A DNA stretch of 64,000 nucleotides from Vibrio pacinii DSM 19139 (GCF_000711795.1 NZ_JONH01000005.1:277322-341321), one strand, 5' to 3'. Positions 1 to 9,721 are shown, counted from the first letter of the stretch. Program-made: numbers and translations. Notes: generated by a model not told the origin, from the letters alone.

Positions 1-83
1 TGCAAGCGAGTCAAGAGCAAGAGCCAGAAGCTTCTCAAGACGACGCCACTGTTGAGCCTTCAGAGAAAAAAGACTCTGAATAA
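1..83 (+). CDS. ftsH: FtsH ATP-dependent zinc metalloprotease, C-terminal tail (partial)
   Basis: This is the last 26 codons of a gene entering from the left edge, reading in frame from base 3 to a TAA at 81-83. The visible residues form a low-complexity, acidic, Gln/Glu-rich tail ending in EKKDSE. The tail alone is not diagnostic. The call rests on position directly before folP-glmM, where ftsH lies in E. coli and Vibrio, and on such acidic tails being common in FtsH, the membrane-anchored AAA+ zinc protease. The ATPase and protease domains lie outside the window. Confidence 0.75.
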   Translation, partial: QASQEQEPEASQDDATVEPSEKKDSE

Positions 84-98
84 TTAAGTCTTATGATT

Positions 99-124
99 AA
101 ACCCCGGGGCGACTCGGGGTTTTT
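99..124 (+). terminator. Rho-independent terminator between ftsH and folP
   Basis: The stem ACCCCG/CGGGGT encloses an 8-base loop and is followed by TTTTT. It ends about seven bases before the folP start, so it separates folP from ftsH or acts as a partial attenuator. Confidence 0.8.
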
Positions 125-130
125 GCGTTT

Positions 131-964
131 ATGATGAAAATTACTGCTAATAATAAAACCCTCGATCTTTCTCAAACCCATGTCATGGGTATTGTTAACG
201 TTACCCCAGACTCTTTCTCAGACGGTGGTCAATATTGCCGTTTAGAAGATGCCCTCACCCAAGCTAAGCACATGATTGACGCTGGCGTCACTATTATCGA
301 TATTGGTGGCGAATCAACGCGACCAGGCGCACCCGATGTGGAACTTGAGCAAGAACTAGCGCGGGTGATTCCGGTGATCAAAGCGATTCGAGCTCAGTCT
401 GATGTGTGGATTTCGATTGATACCAGTAAAGCCGAAGTGATGCGTCAAGCGGTTAACGCCGGGGCAGACCTGATTAATGATGTACGCGCACTGCAAGAGC
501 CAGGAGCACTTGAGGTTGCGGCTCAAGCCGGTGTGCCTATTTGTCTGATGCATATGCAAGGGCAGCCAAGAACCATGCAAGCCAGCCCTCATTATGATGA
601 TTTACTTGCCGAGGTCGGTGAGTTCTTACAACAACGAATAGAGGCGTGTGAGGCGGTCGGTATTCATCGCCAGCAACTGATCCTAGACCCAGGTTTTGGT
701 TTCGGTAAAACGCTTGAACATAACTATCATATGCTCGCCCACCTTGAGCAGTTTCATCAATTCGGTCTCCCCCTGTTAGCGGGGATGTCACGTAAATCGA
801 TGCTGTTTAAGCTGCTCGATAAAAAGCCGGCAGAGTGTGTCGCGGCCAGTGTCAGTTGCGCAACCATCGCCGCGATGAAAGGGGCGCAGATTATTCGCGT
901 TCACGATTTTGAACAAACGCTTGATGCGATAAAAATAGTCTCAATGGTTAACGCTAACCGTTGA
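131..964 (+). CDS. folP: Dihydropteroate synthase
   Basis: DHPS condenses 6-hydroxymethyl-7,8-dihydropterin pyrophosphate with p-aminobenzoate to give dihydropteroate in cytosolic folate synthesis, and is the sulfonamide target. The 277-residue TIM barrel shows the family signatures: GIVNVTPDSFSDGG near residues 20-33 (pterin/PABA loop 1), DIGGESTRPGA near 57-67 (loop 2), a DPGFGFGKT segment and a late SRKS motif. Length is normal. Two ATG codons are adjacent (131, 134). Neither has a good Shine-Dalgarno because the ftsH terminator sits just upstream. glmM follows 27 bases on, as in E. coli, so the two probably share a transcript. Confidence 0.97.
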   Translation: MMKITANNKTLDLSQTHVMGIVNVTPDSFSDGGQYCRLEDALTQAKHMIDAGVTIIDIGGESTRPGAPDVELEQELARVIPVIKAIRAQSDVWISIDTSKAEVMRQAVNAGADLINDVRALQEPGALEVAAQAGVPICLMHMQGQPRTMQASPHYDDLLAEVGEFLQQRIEACEAVGIHRQQLILDPGFGFGKTLEHNYHMLAHLEQFHQFGLPLLAGMSRKSMLFKLLDKKPAECVAASVSCATIAAMKGAQIIRVHDFEQTLDAIKIVSMVNANR

Positions 965-991
965 GCTGAGAAAAAAGATAAAGGAATCACT

Positions 992-2332
992 ATGTCGACG
1001 AAAAGACGTTATTTTGGTACAGACGGGGTGCGAGGCAAGGTGGGTCAATACCCAATTACGCCAGACTTTGTATTAAAACTGGGTTGGGCTGCTGGTCGTG
1101 TCTTGGCTAAACAAGGCACAAAGAAGGTCATTATCGGTAAAGATACACGTATTTCAGGCTATATGCTTGAATCTGCCTTAGAAGCAGGATTGGCTGCTGC
1201 GGGGCTTAAGGCGACATTTACTGGCCCAATGCCGACTCCTGCGGTTGCCTACTTAACGCAGACTTTCCGTGCTGAAGCGGGGATTGTTATCTCTGCGTCA
1301 CACAACCCATACTATGACAATGGTATTAAGTTCTTTTCGTCAGAAGGTACTAAATTGCCGGATGATATTGAGTTAGCGATTGAAGCTGAGTTAGACAAAG
1401 ATATTGAGTGCGTTGAATCTGCGCTGCTAGGTAAAGCCAGTCGTCTCAACGACGCTGCTGGTCGTTATATCGAGTTTTGTAAAAGCACGTTCCCATCTGC
1501 GTTGAGTTTGGCGGGTATAAAAATCGTGGTTGACTGTGCTCATGGTGCGACGTATCACATTGCGCCAGCGGTGTTTAGCGAGTTAGGTGCAGATGTCATT
1601 GCGATGGGTGTTGAGCCGAACGGTATCAATATTAACGCTGAAGTAGGGGCTACTGATGTTCGTGCATTGCAAAAGCGCGTTGTTGAAGAGCAAGCGGCTC
1701 TAGGCCTAGCGTTTGATGGTGATGGTGACCGCATCATTATGGTGGATCACTTAGGTAACAAGGTCGATGGCGACCAAATCGCTTACATCATCGCGCGTGA
1801 CGCACTGCGTCGTGGTGAGTTGAAAGGTGGTGTTGTTGGTACACTGATGACCAACCTTGGCATGGAAAACGGCCTAAAGCAGTTGGGTATTCCATTCGTT
1901 CGCGCCGCCGTTGGTGACCGCTATGTGATGGAGCAATTGATCGCCAAGGGCTGGAAGATCGGCGCCGAAAACTCGGGTCATGTGATTTTACTAGACAAAG
2001 TCACTACTGGTGACGCGATTGTGGCTGCGCTTCAGGTTCTTGCTTCGGTTATTGATAGCAACATGTCATTGCATGAGCTCTCTCAGGGTATGACGCTTTA
2101 CCCACAAGTTCTTGAGAATGTTCGTTTCTCCGGTGACTCTAACCCGCTAGAAGCTGACGCAGTCAAAGCCGCTGTGGTTGAAGTAGAAGCACAGCTGGGT
2201 GATAAAGGTCGAGTGTTGTTACGTAAATCGGGCACAGAGCCTCTGATTCGCGTGATGGTAGAAGGCGAAGATGCTCAATTGGTACAATCTTCTGCACTCA
2301 AGATCGCTGATGCAGTAAAAGCGAGTTTCTAA
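992..2332 (+). CDS. glmM: Phosphoglucosamine mutase
   Basis: GlmM interconverts glucosamine-6-phosphate and glucosamine-1-phosphate, the step before UDP-GlcNAc for peptidoglycan and LPS. The 446-residue protein begins with [11 protein letters not shown], carries the phosphoserine loop ISASHNP near residue 102, the metal-binding loop DGDGDR near 242-247 and the C-terminal phosphate-binding loop [13 protein letters not shown] clear AAGGA precedes the ATG. Downstream there is a hairpin and then holD, rather than the secG gene found after glmM in E. coli. Confidence 0.98.
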   Translation: MSTKRRYFGTDGVRGKVGQYPITPDFVLKLGWAAGRVLAKQGTKKVIIGKDTRISGYMLESALEAGLAAAGLKATFTGPMPTPAVAYLTQTFRAEAGIVISASHNPYYDNGIKFFSSEGTKLPDDIELAIEAELDKDIECVESALLGKASRLNDAAGRYIEFCKSTFPSALSLAGIKIVVDCAHGATYHIAPAVFSELGADVIAMGVEPNGININAEVGATDVRALQKRVVEEQAALGLAFDGDGDRIIMVDHLGNKVDGDQIAYIIARDALRRGELKGGVVGTLMTNLGMENGLKQLGIPFVRAAVGDRYVMEQLIAKGWKIGAENSGHVILLDKVTTGDAIVAALQVLASVIDSNMSLHELSQGMTLYPQVLENVRFSGDSNPLEADAVKAAVVEVEAQLGDKGRVLLRKSGTEPLIRVMVEGEDAQLVQSSALKIADAVKASF

Positions 2333-2348
2333 TTGTAGTATCACTTTA

Positions 2349-2370
2349 CCGCCACTTCGGTGGCGGTTTA
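2349..2370 (+). terminator. Probable terminator after glmM
   Basis: The hairpin CCGCCA-cttcgg-TGGCGG has a stable UUCG-type loop and a short T run. It closes the folP-glmM unit. Confidence 0.6.
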
Positions 2371-2432
2371 CTGACTAGGCCACGTTTGCCCATCTATCAC
2401 GATTTTATGCTAGTATTCGGCTCTTCTAAGTA

Positions 2433-2843
2433 ATGGCAAATTGTATGCAAATAGATCAGTTACCCTTGCTACATGAAATGGGCATTGACTACTACCAATT
2501 GAACCACCCTGAAAGATTGCAAGGTTACCAGGCTCCATCGATCACGATAGATCCATCTTGTCGATTGTTACTGGTTGCCCCCCAATGTCCCAGTGAGAAA
2601 AGTGCACAGCTTTTTGAGAGAGTACTCTCCAGTATCAATTTGACTCTGGCCGATGCGCGCTATCTCGCACCAAATCAACTCAGTCTAGTGACTCAACATA
2701 ACCTTGAGTGGGTTTGGTTTGCAGGATGCGAAGTTGACGAGTCGATTAGTGCTAAGGCGCTAGTTTCTCCACGCTTAAGTGACATTGATGGCAATAACCA
2801 ACAGCGCCGAGCGCTGTGGCAACAAATTTGCTCGTATCAATAA
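2433..2843 (+). CDS. holD: DNA polymerase III psi subunit
   Basis: HolD (psi) pairs with chi to connect the clamp loader to SSB at the replication fork. The 136-residue protein matches the family in size. It shows the N-terminal pattern LHEMGIDYYQLNHPERLQG and ends RRALWQQICSYQ, close to the E. coli ending ALWQQICTYE. The family diverges quickly, so the fixed pairing with rimI (three bases downstream) is important support. The start is uncertain: ATG 2433 has only a weak AAG before it, and ATG 2445 would give MQIDQLPLLHEMG, a common Vibrio beginning. Confidence 0.9.
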   Translation: MANCMQIDQLPLLHEMGIDYYQLNHPERLQGYQAPSITIDPSCRLLLVAPQCPSEKSAQLFERVLSSINLTLADARYLAPNQLSLVTQHNLEWVWFAGCEVDESISAKALVSPRLSDIDGNNQQRRALWQQICSYQ

Positions 2844-2845
2844 TT

Positions 2846-3298
2846 ATGACATATTCAATCATCCCTTTAGCGAAGCAACACCTTGATCAAGTTTGGGCTA
2901 TCGAGCGCGCCGCACATAGCCATCCTTGGTCTGAAAATATGATTCGTGATTTAAACAGCCGTGGTGGCTGTCACCATGTTTTGATCGATAGTAACGATAC
3001 GGTTGTCGGCTACTACTATGCGCAAAATATTGTCGGTGAAGTCACTTTGCTCAATATTGCGATAGCAACGGACTACCAAGGTCAAGGACTCGGCAAGCAA
3101 TTACTTAATGGCTTGCTTGAACAGTGTGAGGCGAGCAAAGCCGAAAGTGTTTGGCTTGAGGTTAGGGCAAGCAATGTCAGCGCTTTTCACCTATACCAAA
3201 CACTCGGGTTCAATGAGGTGGATCGTCGTCGAGACTATTACCCCACCGCAACTGGCAAAGAGGACGCTATCATCATGAGTTATTTGTTGTTTTACTAG
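2846..3298 (+). CDS. rimI: Ribosomal protein bS18-alanine N-acetyltransferase
   Basis: RimI acetylates the N-terminal alanine of ribosomal protein S18 and belongs to the GNAT family. The 150-residue protein starts MTYSIIPLAKQHLDQVWAIE and has the acetyl-CoA loop QGQGLGKQL near residues 76-84, followed by the WLEVRASNVSAFHLYQTLGF motif. ATG 2846 is chosen because it gives the standard length; an extension to 2816 would run into holD. The gene is translationally linked to holD. Confidence 0.96.
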   Translation: MTYSIIPLAKQHLDQVWAIERAAHSHPWSENMIRDLNSRGGCHHVLIDSNDTVVGYYYAQNIVGEVTLLNIAIATDYQGQGLGKQLLNGLLEQCEASKAESVWLEVRASNVSAFHLYQTLGFNEVDRRRDYYPTATGKEDAIIMSYLLFY

Positions 3299-3303
3299 TT
3301 AGG

Positions 3304-5355
3304 CTATTTGGGCATTGCTTTAATCACACTTGGGTCTTCCACATCGTAGAAGTTTCTCTCAAAGCGTGAATTCAGCTCACTCGCTGGTAAGGGTTTATCA
3401 AACAGATAACCTTGGAACTGCTCACAACCTAGTTGCTTGAGTGCTCGAAGTTCAAACACATCCTCGACTCCTTCGGCGATGACCTCTAAGTTTAAGCGTT
3501 GTGCGGTCATAATAATGGTATCGACGATCGCTTGGTCGCTTTCATCCAAATGCAGTTGGGTGACAAAAGATCGATCAATCTTAAGCACATCGACTGAAAG
3601 GTGCTTCAAATATCGTAAGGACGAATAACCGGTACCAAAATCGTCAATCGACGTTTTTAAGTTGTGTTGTTTTAACTCGGTCATTTTTTCAATTGCGGCC
3701 TCGACATTTTCTAGCAGTAAGTTTTCAGTAATTTCCAATTCGATATGATGACCATCAATGCCAGCTTGAGCCAACGAGTCGACGATATGCTCAACGAAAG
3801 AGCTTTTCGAGAACTGCAACGGACTGATATTGATCGCTAATCGGCGAAACGTGTCTGGTAATATCCCCTGTTTGAGCCAGTGAGCGTACTGATAGCAAGC
3901 TTGCTCAATAATCCAGTTACCAATTTGCAGAATTTGACCGGTTTCTTCGGCTATCGGCATGAATAGCCCTGGCGGTAGTAGCCCTTTTTCTGGATGGTTC
4001 CAGCGGATTAATGCTTCGACCCCAATAATTCGATGTTGTGCATCCACCTGAGGCTGGTAGTAGAGCTCTAATTGACCTTTATTGAGTGCTTCGTGCAGCC
4101 CTTTTTCTATCTCAAGGAATGACTCTACCTGAGCTTGCATCTCGGGTTCGTAAAAGGTGTATTTATTACGACCAGCCACTTTGGCGCGGTAGAGCGCAGT
4201 ATCGGCTTGTCGAAGGAGATCGATATTGGTGCAACTTGTGGTTGGGAATAGGGATATGCCAACGCTGACAGTGCAGTACAGTTGGTGATCGTCAATAGAG
4301 TAAGGGTTGGAAATTAACGCCAAGAGTTGCTTGGCTAACTCTTCGGCTTTTTCACTGTCAACGTTGGGCAGCAATAGGGCAAACTCATCGCCACCGATGC
4401 GTGCCGCGGTGTAGTCACTTTTTATCCAAGCTTCAATTCGCATCGAAATCGCTTTAATCAGGTTATCGCCAATGGTATGGCCAAGAGAATCATTGATGGT
4501 TTTAAAACGGTCAAGGTCGAGGTAAAACAACGCACCGCTAAGTTGGCTGTTGCGGCTATCGTCAATCGCTTTCCCTAGCATTTGTAGCAGTAGACTACGA
4601 TTGGCTAGCCCCGTTAACGAGTCGTAGTAGGCTAGCTGGTTTAACTTAACTTCAGCGGCCTCACGCTCTTGCCACAGGGTATGGAAGGTCTTAGCTAATT
4701 GCCCCAGCTCGTCGTCACGGTATTGAGTAGGCGGTGGAATATCTTTGCTTGCCCCTTGCAGTGAGCGAACCCAGTCAATCAAGGTCACTAGCGGTTTAGA
4801 AAGCTTCTGGTAAAAAAACAGCAGCAGAACCGTGGTAAGAATAATATTACGCAGTAAATCAAACAGTAAAATGCGGGTGGTTTTATTAATAAAATTTTGC
4901 GCGATATGTGCGCCATTAACGGAAAACGTAAGGCTACCGACGACGACATGTGAATTGGGTTGATGTAATTCAGAGGTGAACGTCGGCGTGGTTGGGGTAA
5001 GGTACGAAGAGAGTGCCTCAATAAAACTGTTTTTGGTCGAGATATCACGCTTTTGGGCGGTCAATACATCGCCAAAGTCATCAACAATCTCTACGCTATA
5101 CACCGCATTGTCCATCATCAGGCTCGACGCCACTTGCTTAGCGAGCAACTGGTTAAGATGGTAGGCCGCTTGACTGGCATTCGAGTAGTTTTGTAACAGC
5201 TTAAATTGGTAGTGTTCTTGAATGCGTTTTTGCTCCTGATGGAGATCCACCAAAATGTGATACAAGCTGAAACAGATGCCTAGAATAACCGAAACTAGAA
5301 ACACCGTTTTTGCTTGGCGAAAAGCTAATGAGTTGACTTTTTTGCTTTGTTTCAT
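3304..5355 (-). CDS. Membrane GGDEF-EAL cyclic-di-GMP enzyme
   Basis: This 683-residue inner-membrane protein has an N-terminal membrane segment near residues 14-33, a periplasmic sensor region of about 130 residues, a second membrane segment near 163-183, a HAMP-like linker, a GGDEF domain and an EAL domain. The GGDEF site is intact (IGGDEF, 321-325), so diguanylate cyclase activity is possible. The EAL site is also intact: EALIR at 447, EITEN, DDFGTGYSSL, KIDRSF and a late AEGVE, so phosphodiesterase activity is also possible. It converges on rimI, with stops five bases apart, and is divergent from prfC. V. cholerae has a related protein in this neighbourhood, but I do not assign a symbol. 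The Shine-Dalgarno (AGGGAG) lies unusually far upstream of the ATG. Confidence 0.93.
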   Translation of the reverse strand: MKQSKKVNSLAFRQAKTVFLVSVILGICFSLYHILVDLHQEQKRIQEHYQFKLLQNYSNASQAAYHLNQLLAKQVASSLMMDNAVYSVEIVDDFGDVLTAQKRDISTKNSFIEALSSYLTPTTPTFTSELHQPNSHVVVGSLTFSVNGAHIAQNFINKTTRILLFDLLRNIILTTVLLLFFYQKLSKPLVTLIDWVRSLQGASKDIPPPTQYRDDELGQLAKTFHTLWQEREAAEVKLNQLAYYDSLTGLANRSLLLQMLGKAIDDSRNSQLSGALFYLDLDRFKTINDSLGHTIGDNLIKAISMRIEAWIKSDYTAARIGGDEFALLLPNVDSEKAEELAKQLLALISNPYSIDDHQLYCTVSVGISLFPTTSCTNIDLLRQADTALYRAKVAGRNKYTFYEPEMQAQVESFLEIEKGLHEALNKGQLELYYQPQVDAQHRIIGVEALIRWNHPEKGLLPPGLFMPIAEETGQILQIGNWIIEQACYQYAHWLKQGILPDTFRRLAINISPLQFSKSSFVEHIVDSLAQAGIDGHHIELEITENLLLENVEAAIEKMTELKQHNLKTSIDDFGTGYSSLRYLKHLSVDVLKIDRSFVTQLHLDESDQAIVDTIIMTAQRLNLEVIAEGVEDVFELRALKQLGCEQFQGYLFDKPLPASELNSRFERNFYDVEDPSVIKAMPK

Positions 5356-5571
5356 AGTTTCAAGCGGCTCCCTCTACTTCTTTAGTTATAGCTCATTTTT
5401 ATTGATAATTTAAACTATAGAAAAATAGCGCGTGTTTTTAAGTCATTTTGCACAGTGAAGTTGCCCATTAAGCCAATATAAGCGAGAATACCGCGCAAAT
5501 TCGAATCGAACCGCTAGAGCTAGAATCAAGCGCTCGTCTCCTCTAGCCCAAAGACAGAAGAAGACCTTTTG

Positions 5572-7161
5572 ATGTCCAATACTCCTTTTCTTGACCAAGT
5601 CTCTAAACGTAGGACTTTCGCTATTATCTCGCACCCGGATGCGGGTAAAACCACTATTACTGAAAAAGTACTATTGTTCGGACGCGCGATCCAAACGGCC
5701 GGTACCGTAAAAGGTCGTGGTTCAGCGCAGCACGCTAAATCTGACTGGATGGAGATGGAAAAAGAGCGTGGCATTTCGGTAACAACCTCGGTAATGCAGT
5801 TCCCTTATAACGAGTGTTTGGTCAACTTACTTGATACTCCGGGACACGAGGACTTCTCTGAAGATACTTATCGTACTCTTACAGCAGTAGACTCATGTCT
5901 GATGGTGATTGATGCGGCAAAAGGTGTCGAAGATCGTACTCGTAAATTAATGGAAGTTACTCGACTTCGTGATACGCCTATCGTTACCTTTATGAACAAA
6001 TTGGATCGAGATGTACGTGATCCGATGGAAGTGCTGGATGAAGTTGAAAGCGAGCTCGGCATGGCTTGTGCGCCAATTTCATGGCCGATTGGTTGTGGTA
6101 AAGAATTTAAAGGGGTTTACCATATCCACCGCGATGAGACTATCTTGTATGAGTCTGGTCATGGTCACGAAATCCAAGACGTTCGCATTATTAAAGGGTT
6201 AGACAACCCTGAACTTGATGTCGCTGTTGGTGCTGATTTGGCCGAAAGTGTCCGTGAAGAGTTAGAACTGGTGATGGGGGCATGCCCTGAGTTTGATTTA
6301 GAGCTGTTCTTAGCCGGTGAATTAACGCCAGTTTATTTTGGTACGGCATTAGGTAACTTTGGTGTTGACCATATGCTTGATGGCCTGACCAAGTGGGCAC
6401 CAGCGCCTCAAACTCGTCAAGCGAATGAGCGTCCGGTCGAAGCAACAGAAGAGAAGTTCTCTGGCTTTGTCTTCAAGATTCAAGCCAACATGGATCCAAA
6501 ACACCGTGACCGTATTGCCTTTATGCGAATCGTATCAGGTACATACACTCAAGGTATGAAGATGAACCATGTTCGTCTCGGCAAAACCGTCAGTATCTCT
6601 GATGCGGTGACCTTTATGGCAGGTGATCGTTCTCGCGCTGAAAAAGCTTACGCGGGCGATATTATTGGTCTGCACAACCATGGAACCATTCAAATTGGCG
6701 ATACCTTTACTCAAGGTGAAGAGCTTAAGTTTGCCGGTATCCCCAATTTTGCGCCAGAGCTGTTCCGTCGCATTCGTTTAAAAGATCCACTGAAGCAGAA
6801 GCAGCTGCTTAAAGGGTTGGTGCAGTTGTCAGAAGAGGGCGCCGTGCAGGTATTTCGTCCTCTGCAAAACAACGATCTGATTGTGGGCGCGGTAGGTGTA
6901 CTTCAGTTTGATGTGGTTGTGGCTCGTTTGAAAGCGGAATACAACGTAGAAGCGATCTACGAAGGGGTTAACGTTGCTACAGCACGTTGGGTTGATTGTG
7001 AAGATGGTAAGAAGTTTGATGAGTTCCAACGCAAGAACCAAGCTAACCTTGCCCTTGATGGTGGTGATAATCTCACCTACATTGCGCCAACCATGGTCAA
7101 CTTGAACTTAGCCAAAGAGCGTTTTCCAGAAGTGGAGTTCCGTGCGACTCGCGAACACTAA
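5572..7161 (+). CDS. prfC: Peptide chain release factor 3 (GTPase)
   Basis: RF3 is a translational GTPase that removes RF1/RF2 from the ribosome after peptide release. The 529-residue protein has the G1 loop SHPDAGKTT, a GISVTTS switch I, DTPGHEDF (G3) and NKLDRD (G4), followed by the domains that resemble EF-G. ATG 5572 ([16 protein letters not shown]) matches the usual RF3 start; a TTG three bases earlier is less likely. An AGAAGA element precedes it. The gene stands alone between the divergent GGDEF-EAL gene and convergent srmB. Confidence 0.98.
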   Translation: MSNTPFLDQVSKRRTFAIISHPDAGKTTITEKVLLFGRAIQTAGTVKGRGSAQHAKSDWMEMEKERGISVTTSVMQFPYNECLVNLLDTPGHEDFSEDTYRTLTAVDSCLMVIDAAKGVEDRTRKLMEVTRLRDTPIVTFMNKLDRDVRDPMEVLDEVESELGMACAPISWPIGCGKEFKGVYHIHRDETILYESGHGHEIQDVRIIKGLDNPELDVAVGADLAESVREELELVMGACPEFDLELFLAGELTPVYFGTALGNFGVDHMLDGLTKWAPAPQTRQANERPVEATEEKFSGFVFKIQANMDPKHRDRIAFMRIVSGTYTQGMKMNHVRLGKTVSISDAVTFMAGDRSRAEKAYAGDIIGLHNHGTIQIGDTFTQGEELKFAGIPNFAPELFRRIRLKDPLKQKQLLKGLVQLSEEGAVQVFRPLQNNDLIVGAVGVLQFDVVVARLKAEYNVEAIYEGVNVATARWVDCEDGKKFDEFQRKNQANLALDGGDNLTYIAPTMVNLNLAKERFPEVEFRATREH

Positions 7162-7190
7162 TCTTCTTCAGCTTTGAAGATAAACAATGT

Positions 7191-7222
7191 AAATACCGTC
7201 TTTGTTAAGGCGGTATTTTTTT
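7191..7222 (+). terminator. Rho-independent terminator after prfC
   Basis: The hairpin AAATACCG-T-CTT, loop TGTT, AAG-G-CGGTATTT is followed by a run of Ts. The remaining bases to the srmB stop (about 150) show no convincing gene. Confidence 0.8.
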
Positions 7223-7369
7223 GTTTGGAGATGAGAACGGGCTTCGCTCAATCAGCGGTCATGCTGATAAATGAGCCGAAAGTTGTGGGCTGTTGTGGCT
7301 CTCGTTGTACTCTAATGATGATTAAAAGAAAAGGGTTGGAACAATGTACCAACCCTAGAAACTTTCTCG

Positions 7370-8608
7370 CTATTTTTTCTTTTTCGCGCTTTTCTTTTTA
7401 CTTTTAGCGGGCGTCTTTTTGCTGTCTTCTTTTTTCTTGTTCTTCTTCTTAAACACTGGCTTCTTGTGTTTAGGACGCATCTCTTTGATAAAGCGCTCTT
7501 TGATCTCTTCTTTAGTGTAACGTATCACGCGGTCAATCATTGGTTGATCGTGCGCTTCGACAAGTGAGACTGCACAGCCTTTTTTACCTGCGCGAGCGGT
7601 ACGACCGATACGGTGCAAGTAGACATCGGCACTGCGCGGCATATCATAGTTAATCACATGGCTCACGTCAGGGAGGTCGATACCACGCGCCGCAACATCT
7701 GTGGCGAGTAACACATTGACACTGCCGTCACGGAAGCGGCTGATAGCGTTATTACGTCGATCTTGTGGCATTTCACCTTGGATCCACGCACAAGCTATAT
7801 TCGCTTTTTCCAATTCGATACGCAGTTCAGCCAAACGCTCTCGCGTTTTCAAAAACACAATTGAGCGCTCTGCTTGCTCTGTCAGAATCTTTTTTAACAG
7901 CTCAAGTTTGTGCGTCATATCATCGGCACGGTGGTACCACTGTGCAATTTTTTTGCGTTCACGGCGTGATGGTTCTGCATCAAGTTCAGCCGGGTTCTTG
8001 AGTAGGTCTGCAGTAAAGCCCTCGACACCTTTGCCCTCTAAGGTGGCAGAAAATAGCAGAGTCTGTTTACGCCAGCGACATTCGTGCGATAGTTTATCGA
8101 CGATTGGACCAAAGCCCATGTCAAGCATGCGATCGGCTTCATCAAGGATCAGCCACTCAATTGCTCGACAATCAAAGCGCTCTGAATTGATATATTCCAT
8201 CAAGCGCCCTGGCGTTGCCACGACAATATCCTGCGTAGTCGCAAGAATGTTGGCATGTTCTTGATACTGAACGCCGCCGGTGATGGTAAAGATGTTGAGG
8301 GTCGTATGTTTTGCCAACTCACGTGCTTGATCGGCAACTTGCATCGCCAATTCACGAGTAGGTGTCAGAACCAGTACACGAGCAGGCCCAGGCTTACGGC
8401 GCGGGAAATCTTGTAAAAACTGCAGAGCAGGCAGAATAAATGCCGCTGTTTTACCGGTTCCTGTTGGCGCTGAAGCTAAGATATCTCGACCATCTAGCGC
8501 TTGTGGAATCGCTTCCGCCTGAATTTGTGTTGGGCGGTCATAACCCATTTCTTCTATCGCGAGAAGTAGGTTAGGGTCTAACTCTAATTCGGCAAAATTT
8601 TTGATCAC
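7370..8608 (-). CDS. srmB: DEAD-box ATP-dependent RNA helicase SrmB
   Basis: SrmB assists early assembly of the 50S subunit. The 412-residue protein has the full DEAD-box set in order: Q motif (F...RPTQIQ), APTGTGKTAAF (Walker A), PTRELAMQ, TPGRL, LDEADRMLDMGF, SATLEG, VLLATDVAARGID and HRIGRTARAG. A Lys-rich basic tail from about residue 370 is typical of rRNA-binding helicases. It resembles E. coli SrmB most closely (for example the DCRAIEWLILDEADRMLDMG region). A GTG start at 8608 is chosen because GGAGAC lies six bases upstream and the protein then begins MIKNFAELELD. Upstream in-frame codons are probably untranslated. trmN6 is directly upstream on the same strand. Confidence 0.96.
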   Translation of the reverse strand: MIKNFAELELDPNLLLAIEEMGYDRPTQIQAEAIPQALDGRDILASAPTGTGKTAAFILPALQFLQDFPRRKPGPARVLVLTPTRELAMQVADQARELAKHTTLNIFTITGGVQYQEHANILATTQDIVVATPGRLMEYINSERFDCRAIEWLILDEADRMLDMGFGPIVDKLSHECRWRKQTLLFSATLEGKGVEGFTADLLKNPAELDAEPSRRERKKIAQWYHRADDMTHKLELLKKILTEQAERSIVFLKTRERLAELRIELEKANIACAWIQGEMPQDRRNNAISRFRDGSVNVLLATDVAARGIDLPDVSHVINYDMPRSADVYLHRIGRTARAGKKGCAVSLVEAHDQPMIDRVIRYTKEEIKERFIKEMRPKHKKPVFKKKNKKKEDSKKTPAKSKKKSAKKKK

Positions 8609-8696
8609 TATGATGTCTCCACAAGCCTGTTGGGATGAGCAATAAAACAAGGGGCGTATTATAGAGTGATCGGTGACAAGGATCACACCTTATTTT

Positions 8697-9404
8697 CTAC
8701 ATATTAAGATAAAACGCTTTGGTCAATTGAATAAAGTCTGCGCTGTACCCGTCATTATCGGAAATGAGCAATGATTGATACTCGGGTGTACTTGCTTGCT
8801 TACTTAATTCTATCAGTAAGCGATGAACAGGTTTATGTTGATTTGGTTGCACGTCGCAGCGACGTTTTAGCTGCCAACCACACGTTAATGCCGCTTGAAT
8901 AAATTGCTCTCCTTCCGTGATCGGCAGAATAAAGTGAGCACTGCCATCGGCGGCGAGTAACTGCCAGCATTTATCCAGTAGCGCTTGATGGTCAAGCGTA
9001 ACAGTATGTCTTGCGGTTGCACGCGAGTGGTCTTGCGCCTTTGCGCCGTTGTTAAAATAAGGTGGGTTACAAATAATCGCACTAAAAAGTTTATCGCATG
9101 GAAAATTGAGGACATCACCTTGATGTAGCTTTAAACGTTTAGCCCATGCTGACTGAGAAAAGTTAATCTGAGCGGCGTCAAGGGCGTGCGGATCGATATC
9201 AATCGCTTCAATTGACCATTGTGGATAGCGCTGGGCACACATTAAGCTCAGTAAGCCAGTGCCAGTGCCGATATCGAGTAGATTGCCCTCCTGAGTAAGG
9301 TTGACCCAAGAACCAAGCAAGACGCCATCAGTGCTCACCGGCATGCCAGAATATCCGCCATCGATTCTAAATTGTTTGAACTCAAAGCTTTTGGTTTTTT
9401 TCAT
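8697..9404 (-). CDS. trmN6: tRNA1(Val) A37 N6-methyltransferase
   Basis: TrmN6 (YfiC) makes m6A at position 37 of tRNA1(Val). The 235-residue protein is a class I SAM methyltransferase: the SAM loop DIGTGTGLLSLM is near residues 41-52, and the adenine-methylating signature NPPYF is near 115-119. It starts MKKTKSFEFKQF. In E. coli yfiC and srmB are neighbours in divergent orientation. Here they are on the same strand with 88 bases between them, so a joint transcript is possible. Confidence 0.94.
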   Translation of the reverse strand: MKKTKSFEFKQFRIDGGYSGMPVSTDGVLLGSWVNLTQEGNLLDIGTGTGLLSLMCAQRYPQWSIEAIDIDPHALDAAQINFSQSAWAKRLKLHQGDVLNFPCDKLFSAIICNPPYFNNGAKAQDHSRATARHTVTLDHQALLDKCWQLLAADGSAHFILPITEGEQFIQAALTCGWQLKRRCDVQPNQHKPVHRLLIELSKQASTPEYQSLLISDNDGYSADFIQLTKAFYLNM

Positions 9405-9721
9405 TTCTACATACGTTCGTCGGCTAATAATGGGATATTGAGTTATTTGATCTGTTGTTAATTGTTTGTGTGGTGATTTGTACTGCCTGTTGGCTGTTTG
9501 TAATCAAAATTGATTAGTTTATTGGTCTGGTTATTTTAAAAAAGCTAGATAAATACACTGCTTTTTTGACTTATTTATAAATTTATATGGCGTTTTTCGC
9601 CTTTGGGTTGCGACTTGGTGAGGATTTCGTCATCATGCGCGCCTATTTTTTAAGAGTGTGCGCTATGTCTCAACACTCATGCAACACAACATCAATTAAA
9701 TTATAAATAAAAGGGTCGACA
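9405..9721. promoter_or_regulatory. Divergent promoter region between trmN6 and brnQ
   Basis: About 317 bases without a gene. The region is AT-rich. It contains a dyad TAATCAA-aa-TTGATTA at 9501-9516, a TTGACT element near 9567 and a small hairpin GGCG-ttttt-CGCC near 9590. Both flanking genes must be transcribed from here. I see no small ORF with a ribosome binding site. Confidence 0.55.

Noticed and set aside
7174..7407. A 77-residue open frame after prfC
   Set aside because: It runs through the prfC terminator and into the 3' end of srmB on the other strand, with no ribosome binding site or recognisable protein.
8609..8686. Upstream ATG of the srmB frame
   Set aside because: The GTG at 8608 has GGAGAC in the right place and gives the family's usual N terminus.
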